Shown here: in pieces, positions 22,713 to 31,466 of the stretch
Layout: the number at the start of each line of letters is the position of its first letter
How positions within the stretch are numbered: the first letter of the stretch is position 1
Assembly: GCA_024222395.1 (NCBI GenBank)
Contig: JAAEPE010000183.1
Coordinates: forward strand, 1 to 39,629
Source of the DNA: Myxococcales bacterium
GTDB lineage: Bacteria > Myxococcota_A > Polyangia > Haliangiales > Haliangiaceae
Length of the DNA: 39,629 bases
Reading direction: 5' to 3'
Program-made: the position numbers and the translations under genes
Notes under the pieces: generated by a model
Database searches by the model: none
Told to the model about the DNA's origin: nothing
What the model saw: only the letters and a program-made list of their open reading frames with translations

Positions 22713-25034
22713 CTATGGCCTTCGGCCAGTGCTATAGAATTGAGATTGCGGCTCCGAGATTCGCGCCCAAACGCCAGAGAACGCCTTCTGAAAGAGGTTG
22801 AGGTCGAAGGATATGCCGACACCAACGCCCACCGAGAGAGTGCTCTTTGTGGGCACGTAGTCCGCGATATTGAGAGAGTCGCCACCTCCGGGAATGCGCA
22901 AGAACTGGCCACGGCTGGTTTGTGTGGGCATTTCACGGCGCGAGAAGTGGGCCAGCACAGTTGTCGAGACACCATTGGCTAGCGGTAGAGAGCCGCCGAG
23001 GTAGAGGTCTTCCCAGAAACTCGTCTTCTTGACAGAGAAGCCACAGAGAAGCGAAGCGTGGCGCCAGTAAGAAGAAGTCCAAGGCCGGTGACTAAAATCG
23101 TATGGGTCTCGTCCAAAGGGATAGACAGCGAGCAGCATCGCGATGTCTTGACTCGCGCTTCCATCGCTCTCTTCCACGATTTCGAAAAGGTCGTCTCCTG
23201 CGGCTTGGGCAGCGGCAGTGCGCCGAGCCGTCAAGCCAGGCGTTCGAAAGAACGAATATCCTACGTGCAGCTGAACTCCCATTCGCGAGAAGCCATGCAC
23301 GTAGAGCCTCTCATTGACGATCGCGTTTCCGGTGGAGCAGCCGACGGCCTGCTCAAGCTGCGCCCTCTGCCCAACTCGAGTGTGAATGCAGATGCGAATC
23401 TTGTACTCGCTCCCGCCCGCGGGCGAGCCAAGCCTCAAAACCCGCGAACCGTGGTAACGCGCTCTCCGTGGCAGGAGCGGTTCCCCCACAGATGCTCCTA
23501 CGCCGCGAATGTGCTGGCCGATTCTCTGCACGTTGCCCGGCTCATCGTCTGTCTTGCCAAGCAGCGGTGGTGGCTCGTAGCTCACGCTCTGCCCGTCAGC
23601 GTATTCCACCTGCACTGCCCCCGAGGGTTCGATATTCCGAACCCAAACCACTAGATGGTCGCCTTCCTCAACCTTTGCGGTGCTGCCATCGCGCCCCCGC
23701 CCAAAGTCCACCGGTATGACGGCCTGGCCCGTCATTGGCCCAACCGGGAACTCGTGATCGACAACAGGCACCCAAGAGCGGGCGATACGACACGCTTCGG
23801 CGTTTGCGGGCCCAACCTCACGCCCTGTCGAGTCCACCCCATTCACTCGCAACACCTCCTTGAGAGAGACGCCGCGAGCCTTGCCGAAGATGCTTAGTTG
23901 GAGCACGTCTTGCGAACGCACCCGCTCGTCAATCCAATGCCCAACCGAGACGGTCTCGCCAGGCCACACCCTCTCTGGAACGCTCGTTGCTGGCGAGAGG
24001 CCCAGGGTCATCATCAGCGGATGGTCACCATCGAAGTCGGAGACATCGATGCAAAGCGTCGCATCCCGGCGATGACTGCGGGCAGCCAAGGACTGGCGCA
24101 CGTGCATTTGCCCGCGCTCGTCAATGTAGATATCAGCGTTGCGGCAGGTCTCCGCATTCTGCATAGCCACCGAGTGTTCTGCGCAGAGGCTGTGTCGAAT
24201 ATGCTCCCAGCGCCGCCCCCAAGGATCATCTGTAGGCAGCCCAGGACTCCGCTCACAGACCTGCTCTTGCACTCCTAGGGAGTCTTCTGGCACCAGATTG
24301 AGAAAGTGCCCGTCGGTTGCCAGCCGTACGCCCTCGACGGACTGCGCGATCGCTTCGGGAATGGGAGCCGAGAGCCCAAAGCGCCCTAACAACCCGCCGG
24401 CCTCGCCGGCCTCGGCCCTGATGCGGCCTTCAAGCTCAAGGCAACGCTCGCGTAGGTGACGATTGGTTGTCCGATCGTCGCTTGCACAGACTTCGTGACT
24501 CGCCACCAGCTCGGCGCGTTCGACGCCTATCCGTTGGTAGCGGCGAAGGGTCGTGAGCTGTTCGCGGGTCTGCTCGCACTGCCCACTCTCCCGTGGGCCG
24601 GCATCCAAGCAATTGGCGCTGCGAGCATCCGAGCCAAATAGGTTCTCTGAAACCCGGGAAGTTCCCTGGGACGCGGACAGAAGCCCCTGACAGGCACCTT
24701 CGATGAAGTTTGGCATCGGGCCCGCAGCCGAGGCTCGGCGACAGACCTCGTAGGCTCGCTCCGAAATCACGATGTCCTGTTGGATCTCGAGCAAGCGTGC
24801 GAGACGCGCTGGGCCCAGTTCTCGCCGAGTCTCGTAGAGCGGAAAACGCCAGCCTCCCTCGCAAACCAAGACCTCGCTCGACAGAGCATCCATCCTCTCA
24901 CTCCTCACAGGTGGCACTTCCGCAGGCTTAGCCGCCAAATTTGAAGGGGTGCCAAGCATGGCGAGTAGCAGGACGAGCGGGAGGGGCAGGCCCAATTGCC
25001 AGCGTCGCCCTATCCCCTGCCTTTCATATGTCAT
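22713..25034 (-). CDS. Large exported protein with a putative C-terminal beta-barrel
   Basis: A 773-residue protein with a signal peptide (LGLPLPLVLLLAMLGTPSNLAA). The first about 300 residues are helical and Cys-rich (CRRASAAG... CEQTREQL... CLELEGRIRAEAG). The middle has beta-type sequence with GDHLVVWVRNIEPSGAVQVEYA. The last about 230 residues look like amphipathic strands of a barrel (YVHGFSRMGVQLHVGYSFF, SLLCGFSVKKTSFWEDLYLG, TLSVGVGVGISFDLNLFQKA) though the final residue is not the aromatic typical of BamA-inserted barrels. No known family. It is the first gene of a pair with the downstream lipoprotein, so an outer-membrane complex is a reasonable inference. Confidence 0.72.
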   Translation of the reverse strand: MTYERQGIGRRWQLGLPLPLVLLLAMLGTPSNLAAKPAEVPPVRSERMDALSSEVLVCEGGWRFPLYETRRELGPARLARLLEIQQDIVISERAYEVCRRASAAGPMPNFIEGACQGLLSASQGTSRVSENLFGSDARSANCLDAGPRESGQCEQTREQLTTLRRYQRIGVERAELVASHEVCASDDRTTNRHLRERCLELEGRIRAEAGEAGGLLGRFGLSAPIPEAIAQSVEGVRLATDGHFLNLVPEDSLGVQEQVCERSPGLPTDDPWGRRWEHIRHSLCAEHSVAMQNAETCRNADIYIDERGQMHVRQSLAARSHRRDATLCIDVSDFDGDHPLMMTLGLSPATSVPERVWPGETVSVGHWIDERVRSQDVLQLSIFGKARGVSLKEVLRVNGVDSTGREVGPANAEACRIARSWVPVVDHEFPVGPMTGQAVIPVDFGRGRDGSTAKVEEGDHLVVWVRNIEPSGAVQVEYADGQSVSYEPPPLLGKTDDEPGNVQRIGQHIRGVGASVGEPLLPRRARYHGSRVLRLGSPAGGSEYKIRICIHTRVGQRAQLEQAVGCSTGNAIVNERLYVHGFSRMGVQLHVGYSFFRTPGLTARRTAAAQAAGDDLFEIVEESDGSASQDIAMLLAVYPFGRDPYDFSHRPWTSSYWRHASLLCGFSVKKTSFWEDLYLGGSLPLANGVSTTVLAHFSRREMPTQTSRGQFLRIPGGGDSLNIADYVPTKSTLSVGVGVGISFDLNLFQKAFSGVWARISEPQSQFYSTGRRP

Positions 25035-25185
25035 CTAGTGCTTCCCGCGAATGCCATTTTGATCAATACGATGCACTCAGCGCGGGTATTCCCAAATTGC
25101 AGACACCGGGTACCAAGGTAAGTTTCAGCAAAAAGGAACGCCGACCGGCAAGTCTGCGGTCGGCGCAGTACACTAGGCCAAGAAT

Positions 25186-25479
25186 ATGAGAAAGCTCGCC
25201 TCCTTCTTCTCTCTGGTCGTCGTCCTTGGACTCTTGGTCCTTGTCGCTCAGAACCTGCACACCACCGAGCTGCAGTTCTTGATCTGGGGCTGGAAAATGA
25301 GTCTTGCGGTTCCTATCGTCTGTGCCTACGCGCTGGGTGGGCTGACCGCCCGCAGCCTCTATCGCCTCCTCAACGGTCAGCGCAAGCAGCGAAGCACCGA
25401 GCGCAAGGCTCAGCAGAAGGGCGAAGCGAACGTCAAAAAGGAAGAGGCCCAGGCAGCGGAGAACAAAGTTCATCACTAG
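25186..25479 (+). CDS. LapA-like (DUF1049) membrane protein
   Basis: A 97-residue protein with two transmembrane helices: residues 5-22 (ASFFSLVVVLGLLVLVAQN) and 38-58 (MSLAVPIVCAYALGGLTAR), joined by NLHTTELQFLIWGWK, the characteristic Asn-x-x-hydrophobic-aromatic turn of the LapA family. A charged, coiled Lys/Glu/Gln-rich cytosolic tail follows. In Escherichia LapA works with LapB in controlling lipopolysaccharide synthesis; no lapB-like gene is next to this one, so the role is inferred only from the domain. Confidence 0.8.
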   Translation: MRKLASFFSLVVVLGLLVLVAQNLHTTELQFLIWGWKMSLAVPIVCAYALGGLTARSLYRLLNGQRKQRSTERKAQQKGEANVKKEEAQAAENKVHH

Positions 25480-25523
25480 CACTGGGCCCCAAAGCCAAAT
25501 CTCTTCGGGCTGATGTACTCCGG

Positions 25524-26756
25524 CTAGTTCGTACCGGCGCTCACCGATCCACTCACTTCGACTGAGGCTTCCACTGAGACCTGGATGCTCGCAGCAGCGG
25601 CGATTTGTGCTTCTACTGCGAGGCGAAGGCAGTCGGCGGCTTCCAGGCCAATGTCGGCGGCAGCGCCAGCGACTTCGCTGAGCCGCCCGGGAAGCTCGGT
25701 AGCAGCTTCGGCTACGATGGCAAGCTGGGCAGCTGCAGCGAGAATTGTCCCGTAGTTGGTCTGCAGCGTCGCAGCCAGAGCTTCCAGGTCACTCGAAAAT
25801 GCTCCGTCGAAGCTCACGATGACGGTGGGCTCGCTACATTCCACATCGAGCGCGACATCGGACTCGCAAGCTGCCTTGCAGTCTGCGCTCGCCTCCACTG
25901 AGGCAGATCCGCCCTCGCAGGTTGGTTCTACAAATTCAACATCACAACTCCCAGAGCAGCTGCCTTCGCAGCTCCCTGAAATCTCTGCGCGGCACGAACC
26001 AGAGCAACTGCCTTCGCAGCTCCCAGAGCAGCTGCCTTCTATGCTGCCCGAACACTTACCGGTACAGGTGCCCGTGCACTCACCAACACAGTTGCCAGCG
26101 GAGTCCGTCGCAGTGCAGGTGCCGCTACATTGCCCGGTGCACGTTCCGCTGCACGTTGCTGAAACAGAACCGGTGCACGTTCCGCTGCACGATGCATCGC
26201 AAGATCCGGTGCACTCAGCGCTAGCCTCCACAGAACAGCTACCGGAGCAGCTGCCGGAGCACCCGCCGGAGAGTTCGCCGCCCTCGCAGGTCGGTGGCGT
26301 CACTGTGGCATCGAAATCCGCATCGCACTCGCCTGCGCACGAAACCATCGCATCAAGACTCGCGCTGCAGACCGCAGGAACAAATTCGACGCTTAGAGTG
26401 ACAGAAGCCTCTGCGGCCAAGACGCTGTCGATCGCAGCTGCGGCATTGGCGCACGCAATCGCGGTATCATCAGAGGTTTCCCCACCGAGGTCCCCAGCGA
26501 TGGCGTTGCACGCGCTGTTCATATCGTTCTCAACGGCGAGAGAAGTGACACTGAACTTGGCAGACACTTCGAGCAAAGCATCGAGGTCAGCTTGTCCAAA
26601 ATTGGAATCAACGATGACTGAGAAGTCGTGTGGACACTCCCCTGGTAATCCAGAATCTGCGTCACAGGCAGATGTCGCGGCGAGCCCTGTGAAGAGAAGC
26701 CCCATCAGAACGTGACGAGCAAAGGGAAATGTCGATTGGGAATAGGCTAGGCGCAT
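25524..26756 (-). CDS. Cysteine-rich CxGxC-repeat lipoprotein
   Basis: A 410-residue predicted lipoprotein (hydrophobic leader ending LAATSACDADSG). Residues about 140-300 are a degenerate array with Cys every 2-4 residues in C-S/T/E-G-S/T/K-C units (CSGSCSGSCS, CTGTCTG, CEGSCSGSC). It is bracketed by two similar motifs (TPPTCEGG and VEPTCEGG). The outer thirds are Cys-poor and helical (LDALLEVSAKFSVTSLAVEN; LEALAATLQTNYGTILAAA), so the array sits between two helical blocks. The regular Cys spacing suggests a disulfide ladder or metal binding in the envelope. The DNA is correspondingly repetitive. No enzymatic motif. Confidence 0.8.
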   Translation of the reverse strand: MRLAYSQSTFPFARHVLMGLLFTGLAATSACDADSGLPGECPHDFSVIVDSNFGQADLDALLEVSAKFSVTSLAVENDMNSACNAIAGDLGGETSDDTAIACANAAAAIDSVLAAEASVTLSVEFVPAVCSASLDAMVSCAGECDADFDATVTPPTCEGGELSGGCSGSCSGSCSVEASAECTGSCDASCSGTCTGSVSATCSGTCTGQCSGTCTATDSAGNCVGECTGTCTGKCSGSIEGSCSGSCEGSCSGSCRAEISGSCEGSCSGSCDVEFVEPTCEGGSASVEASADCKAACESDVALDVECSEPTVIVSFDGAFSSDLEALAATLQTNYGTILAAAAQLAIVAEAATELPGRLSEVAGAAADIGLEAADCLRLAVEAQIAAAASIQVSVEASVEVSGSVSAGTN

Positions 26757-26898
26757 GGTGATATGCTAGTCGCACGAGGCCTGGCCTGCCAATACCGCAT
26801 CGCAGTCGTTCTCTCCTGATACCAGAGTTGTGCCCAAGACCGTGAGTGAAGCTACATACGGGATCGTCAATCAGCCAATGGCGGCACAGTCGGCCCGA

Positions 26899-27937
26899 CT
26901 AGTGTTCTTGGGCCCCTAGGGCCGCGAAGTGCCCCATGTGAAAGCGCAGGCTGTCCTCGATCCTCTGTGCCCAGAAAGCAACCGAGTGCGTGCCTGGCAT
27001 GAGTGCAAAGTCGTGAGCTACCCCACACGCCTCCAAGACCTCGTGCAGGTAGGACGCACCGTGTTGCAACTGGTATCCGTCTTCGGTGCCGCAATCGAAG
27101 TACAGTACCAGTTCGCCATCCTCGAGAGTTTGGGCGAGAACGGCGGGATCGTGAAATTGCCACTTGGAGACATCGTCGCAAAATGTGGATAGTAGGAAGA
27201 ACTCCAATTCGACCGAACCTCTTGGCGATCACCTTCGGGTCCTTGAAGAGAGCAGTTTTGCCGACCTCGTAGGGAACAGGCCCTTTGTACAAGAGGGCTG
27301 CGAGACCTTAGTGACTGGCGGCTGACGAGAATGTGTCCTTGTGCCGCATCACGATCATGAGGGCACCAAACCCTCCCATTGGAAGACCACCAATCGCCCG
27401 TGCTTCGCGCTTGGCTATTGTTCGATACGTCGAGTCGACGTGCGCCCCCATATCGCTCGCAACATACGTCTCGTAGTCCGCACTCCTCACGCAGTATGTC
27501 TCAGGAGACGGGGTATGTCCGAACGGCCGAGGTACTTTGAGACACACATCATAACCCGCGAGCGTAGCGCTATTGGCGTAGAAGCTATCTTCGCCATCAA
27601 TCATGATGATGATGGCGGGCAGCGACAGCTCATCGGGCGCATCGATCAGATTCATCTTCGACCAATCATCCTCGTCGCCGCCGATACCGTGCAACATGTA
27701 GACAACGGGGTAGCGGACCTCGCCTTGTTCGTAGCCGGCGGGAAGATAGACCAGGTAGCTCTTCTCAACTCCAAGAGCCTCGGAGCGAAATGAAGCAGTC
27801 TTGACCTCGCCCGCCTCGGCCAGGGGCAGTAGCTTTGCTGTCACCGGGGTAGCAGCTACTTGTTCTTCTTGCAGAGACTACGAAGGAGCGCTCGAGGCAC
27901 AGGGCACAATCAAGAAGAGAGGTGCGATGGCGCGTAT
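26899..27937 (-). pseudogene. Decayed secreted esterase (esterase D / Fes family)
   Basis: Reading down the minus strand: an export signal in frame (APLFLIVPCASSAP) followed by a TAG; then KTASFRSEALGVEKSYLVYL, PVVYMLHGIGGDEDDW and IGGLPMGGFGALMIVMRHKD; then SSAASH, a TAA, and GLAALLYKGPVPYEVG in the same frame; then a frameshift near 27210 into ELEFFLLSTFCDDV, LVLYFDCGTEDGY and MPGTHSVAFWAQRIEDSLRF. The nucleophile elbow, normally GLSMGG, reads GLPMGG, so the catalytic Ser is Pro. The expected start codon is ATA. Five independent lesions make it a clear pseudogene. Intact relatives hydrolyse S-formylglutathione or ester substrates. Confidence 0.88.
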
Positions 27938-27988
27938 AGCCGGATTATACGTCTATGCAAGCCCCGCCCTGCAATGGTCTGCTGTGCA

Positions 27989-28148
27989 TAGACCGTTGAG
28001 CGTAAAGAATGACCGAGGATGGTGAGTTCTGATCTTTCGAGTGCAAGGCGCGAATGAGGATCTTGCCGGGGCAAATGACGAAATGAGCAACGCTGCAATC
28101 GGGAAAGCAGGACCATCAGGCCGATCATTGTTTACGCTCGGCGGTCTA
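27989..28148 (-). mobile_element. 160-bp MITE, copy 2 (TA-flanked)
   Basis: Same element as at 5708-5867, inverted. The terminal inverted repeats at 27989-28012 and 28125-28148 differ at 3 of 24 positions by eye, and the imperfect pairing extends inward through GATGGT. TA occurs at both outer edges. This copy lies between the decayed esterase and a lipoprotein gene. Its edge provides the TAG that ends the lipoprotein frame. Confidence 0.85.
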
Positions 28149-28592
28149 GGCTGCGCCGAGACCGCCGGACTCCTCGCCCTCGGACTCATCATCGGTGCTG
28201 TCGTCGCAGCTGCCTGTGCCATCGCTACTCACAGAGCAATCATTGCCTGGGTCTCCGCTTACATCTCCACCTGCATCACCGCCAGTACACATCATTTGCC
28301 CTGGGTAGGACTCGAGAATGAGACATTCACCATCGCCACAATCGAGCACGTCACACGCGGTGCCAGCGTCAATGCAGATGGCACTCTCGATGCCGAGCGC
28401 ATCGATCCACAAACAGTCGAGCCCATCGGCGCAAGGAACGTCGATCGTACAGAGAGTTGCATCTGCAAGGGTGCCCTCACTCTCTTGTATGATAGAGCCG
28501 GCGTACGTCTCTCCGTCTGTTGCATCGTCGGCACAGGCCATGAAAAGGGAAGAAGCTAGGATGATGGAAGAAGGCAGTAGGGATTTACTCAT
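28146..28592 (-). CDS. Small acidic Cys-containing lipoprotein, 3' end set by a MITE
   Basis: A 148-residue predicted lipoprotein: signal peptide MSKSLLPSSIILASSLFMAC, then Cys-rich sequence (CTIDVPCADGLDCLWID, CDVLDCGDGECLILES) and an Asp/Ser/Gly-rich C-terminal third. Cys pairs suggest disulfides outside the cytosol. The stop TAG is the first three bases of the MITE end, so the original 3' end may have been longer; alternatively little was lost, since the acidic tail looks like a natural disordered end. No family recognised. Confidence 0.7.
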   Translation of the reverse strand: MSKSLLPSSIILASSLFMACADDATDGETYAGSIIQESEGTLADATLCTIDVPCADGLDCLWIDALGIESAICIDAGTACDVLDCGDGECLILESYPGQMMCTGGDAGGDVSGDPGNDCSVSSDGTGSCDDSTDDESEGEESGGLGAA

Positions 28593-28725
28593 ATTGGTGC
28601 GCCTCCGAGCGCGGCATAGGGGTTAAGAGAGTAGGTACAAACTCAGGTCGCACTGGTAGCGTTGTGCAACAGGCGTGCGCACAGCAAGGGCCTAGGCAAT
28701 TTTCGCGACGCTAGTAGATGTAGCT

Positions 28726-29412
28726 CTAGTCGCCGGAACTGGAACCAAATGATGCGATATCAAAACTCGTTGCCGAAGCAACTTCGCCGTCGGAACTCTC
28801 TGACTGTCCAGAAACACTGCCGACGAGACCGTCCGATTCAAAGCGTGCCTCAAGATACGCCGTAAGTGCATCGTACGGTGCCTCTGGCGCGAAGCTGGCA
28901 ATATCTAGAGTGCCGTCTAGGCCGTCAATCGCGTGAGAGATACTCGTAGAGTCTGCCGAGGTGGTTTGCACAAGAACTGACCACGACTCGGCCAAGCGTC
29001 CGTCGTCCGTTGCGGCGTTCATTTGCATCTCAACTTCTATGATGTCCAGGCAGTCACCGCGCTCAATTTCAAGAGTGGGCTCTGCAGCATCACCGGTACT
29101 CGTATCGATCCATTCCCGGTCGTGAAACTTCAATGAGCCAACCAGAGTGAACTCTGCGGTGAGCTCAGTACTTTCCCCGTTGGACCAGCGAAGTGGCACA
29201 AGATGCTGTCCAATAACCCTCGTGAGCACCTGCTCGGCTGCAAATCCGAGTGGGGACTCCTCCGAAGGATCGAGTTCCGCACTCTCGACCGCCTGGCAGA
29301 CGACCGTCTCTTCCCCAACTTGCCCACCGTCATTGGGGGCACAGGCCGGTAGCCAGATAGAGGTGGCTACTAAGAGTAGTGGTGCGGCGAGTGTGGGGGA
29401 GGTGCGTCTCAT
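28726..29412 (-). CDS. Lipoprotein of unknown function
   Basis: A predicted lipoprotein of 228 residues: MRRTSPTLAAPLLLVATSIW then LPACAPNDGG, with lipobox LPAC. The body has beta-rich sequence (TELTAEFTLVGSLKFHDREW, CLDIIEVEMQMNAATDDGRL, SWSVLVQTTSADS) and ends in Ser/Gly/Asp repeats. The ATG at 29412 is chosen because AAGGA lies upstream and the signal peptide starts at once; an ATG seven codons earlier is possible. It follows the same design as the other orphan lipoproteins in this window. No operon partner. Confidence 0.72.
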   Translation of the reverse strand: MRRTSPTLAAPLLLVATSIWLPACAPNDGGQVGEETVVCQAVESAELDPSEESPLGFAAEQVLTRVIGQHLVPLRWSNGESTELTAEFTLVGSLKFHDREWIDTSTGDAAEPTLEIERGDCLDIIEVEMQMNAATDDGRLAESWSVLVQTTSADSTSISHAIDGLDGTLDIASFAPEAPYDALTAYLEARFESDGLVGSVSGQSESSDGEVASATSFDIASFGSSSGD

Positions 29413-29529
29413 GGCTGCTCGTTCCTTGCCCATTCAGAGTGCCTGAGCCCCTACTCGTATGCAATAGCGTTTTGAACATAGCGTGGGCGAGGATTGCCAT
29501 CGCACGTGCATTTCTCTTATAGTCGCAAT

Positions 29530-30513
29530 ATGGATTCGTTAGATTTCGAAGTCTTAGCGGCTCAGATCCTGCGTTCACTCAGGGGACAAAGGTCTCAGGT
29601 TGGCTTCAGCCGCCGTCTCAAATACAAGAGCAACGTGGCCTACCTCTGGGAGTCCGGGCGCAATTGGCCCAAGGCCTCAGTGTTTTTCTGGGCCGCATCG
29701 AGAGTTGGGATTGATGCCCATGACGCCGTGGAGCGGTTCTATGGCGATGTCCCCAAATGGCTAGTCAACGCAGACCTGAGCGATTCACAGAGCGTAGCGC
29801 GACTTCTCGAAGACCTTAGAGGCGACACCCCGATTCAGGAACTCTCGAGCCGCACCGAGCGCAGCCGCTACGCTGTAGCTCGATGGCTCAAGGGAGATGC
29901 TGCACCGAGACTGCCCGACTTCTTGCGCATGATCGATGCGACTTCACAGCGCCTGCTCGACTTCGTAGCCCTGCTCGTGGACATCGACACGCTACCCATT
30001 CTCGAGGAGCCGTGGAGAGAGCTACAAGCAGCAAAGGACTTGGTAGCACGCATCCCTTGGGCCCCAGCGGTTCTCTTGGCGCTACAGACAGAAGATTACC
30101 TAGCGCTCAAGAGGCACGAGCCCGGCTGGATCGCGGCCCGGCTCGGCCTACCTATCGAGGTTGAAGACGAGTGTATGGACCTGCTAAGGGCAAGTGGCCA
30201 AGTTCGGCCCAGCGGAAAACGACTGAGGGTCGTTCGCATTCAATCGATCGATACCCGAGCTGACCCCAGCGCCGGCCGGAAACTTCGAGAATGGTGGGCG
30301 CGCGTTGGTCTCGACTACATACGTGACGAGCGCCCCGGTCTATTCTCCTTCAACGTATTCTCGGTATCCCAGGTAGACTACGAGCGCTTGCAGGAAATGC
30401 ACAGGAGCTACTATCGCTCGATGCGTGCACTCATTGCCGCATCAAGCCCTGAGCAGCGCGTCGTCGCGGCCAATGTCCAGCTCTTCCCACTCGATATGAA
30501 TGCGAAGGCTTAG
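29530..30513 (+). CDS. DUF4423-domain transcriptional regulator (TIGR02147-like)
   Basis: A 327-residue putative regulator. The N-terminal part (EVLAAQILRSLRGQRSQVGF, then SRRLKYKSNVAYLWESGRNW) is an XRE-like helix-turn-helix. A second HTH-like segment lies at residues 95-135 (PIQELSSRTERSRYAVARWL). The C-terminal domain (GLFSFNVFSVSQVDYERLQE ... RVVAANVQLFPLD) matches DUF4423, a family common in Myxococcota and Bdellovibrio and named TIGR02147. The start ATG has no strong ribosome site; a TTG 12 codons upstream is the only alternative. Targets are unknown; it is divergent from the lipoprotein gene at 28726, which it may control. Confidence 0.82.
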   Translation: MDSLDFEVLAAQILRSLRGQRSQVGFSRRLKYKSNVAYLWESGRNWPKASVFFWAASRVGIDAHDAVERFYGDVPKWLVNADLSDSQSVARLLEDLRGDTPIQELSSRTERSRYAVARWLKGDAAPRLPDFLRMIDATSQRLLDFVALLVDIDTLPILEEPWRELQAAKDLVARIPWAPAVLLALQTEDYLALKRHEPGWIAARLGLPIEVEDECMDLLRASGQVRPSGKRLRVVRIQSIDTRADPSAGRKLREWWARVGLDYIRDERPGLFSFNVFSVSQVDYERLQEMHRSYYRSMRALIAASSPEQRVVAANVQLFPLDMNAKA

Positions 30514-30615
30514 TGGCGAACGTTCGCTCCATATGCAAGGAATCCACGATCCGCAGCCTACTTGTAGCCTCGCTAGTGGCGACGAGATGGCCCTATGGAG
30601 CTTCCAACGGGTTGC

Positions 30616-31466
30616 CTAGTAGTTCACAAGAAATCTAACCTCTTGGCTCAGCAGGCGCCCGCGAGTGCTTAGGTTTGCCCACCAGCCCTTCGAGATGGCA
30701 CCGAGGGCATTGCCTGGCCGACTGTGGCCACCTTTGAGTAAGAACTCTCCCTTCGACTCCCCCTCAGTCACAACCCCGCCGGATTTGGCACGATAGCCTG
30801 GCTTGCTCGTCCAAATCCACGTCACCTTGCCCGACGCATCAAGCTTGGTGACTCGAGTTGCGACGGGGCGCCCCTCCCCGCGTCTCACTAGCGATAGAAG
30901 CGCGCATCCTCCATCCGGCGTCCCGACGATGCGAGGCGTTTCTGACTGGCGGGTGCCCCTTGGGTGCCCTTGGGTGGAAGCACCGTAGACCAGACTGGGT
31001 CGCCTTTGTCGTCCACACGAAAGACCACTGCAACGACAGTGTCCTTCTTGTAGCCCCGTTCCTCGGGCTTCATGCGTCTCGTGCCAGCAATGATGAAGTG
31101 GCGATTGTCGAGAGGAAGCACAGGAACGAAGGAGGCTTCGATCCCGCGAGTTCGAATACGTTCGTCTGCGAATTTGAGACCGCGTGCGTGCGCAAAGACC
31201 GCTGCCATCTCCGGTATGTTCTTGTCGGCGCGCGCCGGCATCCGACTCCGAGCGCTCTTGTTACCTTTCGCGAGACGAGAGAGGAACTCGTACCTGGTGT
31301 CGGGCGGGTTGGTGATAAAGCCCTGCGTCTGCGCGCCATATTCTTCTTCTTTGGAGTCGAGACTGTCGTAACAGGACGGAGTCATTTTGAAATGGGTCTT
31401 ACATTGGGCAGGGCGCGGCAACTCGGCTTCGTTCTGCAGTTTGTCATACGCCGTTTCCAGGGTCAC
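30616..31466 (-). pseudogene. Protein of unknown function split by a frameshift
   Basis: Two frames read as one protein. The first, from GTG 31466, runs TLETAYDKLQNEAELPRPAQ to PVWSTVLPPKGTQG. The second, without a start of its own, continues RQSETPRIVGTPDGGCALLS, RRGEGRPVATRVTKLDASGK and VTWIWTSKP to a stop at 30616. The switch is at about 30955-30970, inside a short G/C-rich direct repeat where GGGTGCCCCTTGGGTGCCC occurs; a one-base change in the four-base run would explain it. The start GTG overlaps the stop of the upstream lipoprotein gene, so the two form an operon. No family recognised. A read error is a possible alternative. Confidence 0.65.

Noticed and set aside
25756..26715. Long plus-strand frame of 319 codons opposite the Cys-rich gene, rich in LPSQLPEQ repeats
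   Set aside because: It is the mirror of the minus-strand CxGxC repeats; the minus frame has a signal peptide and sensible ends.
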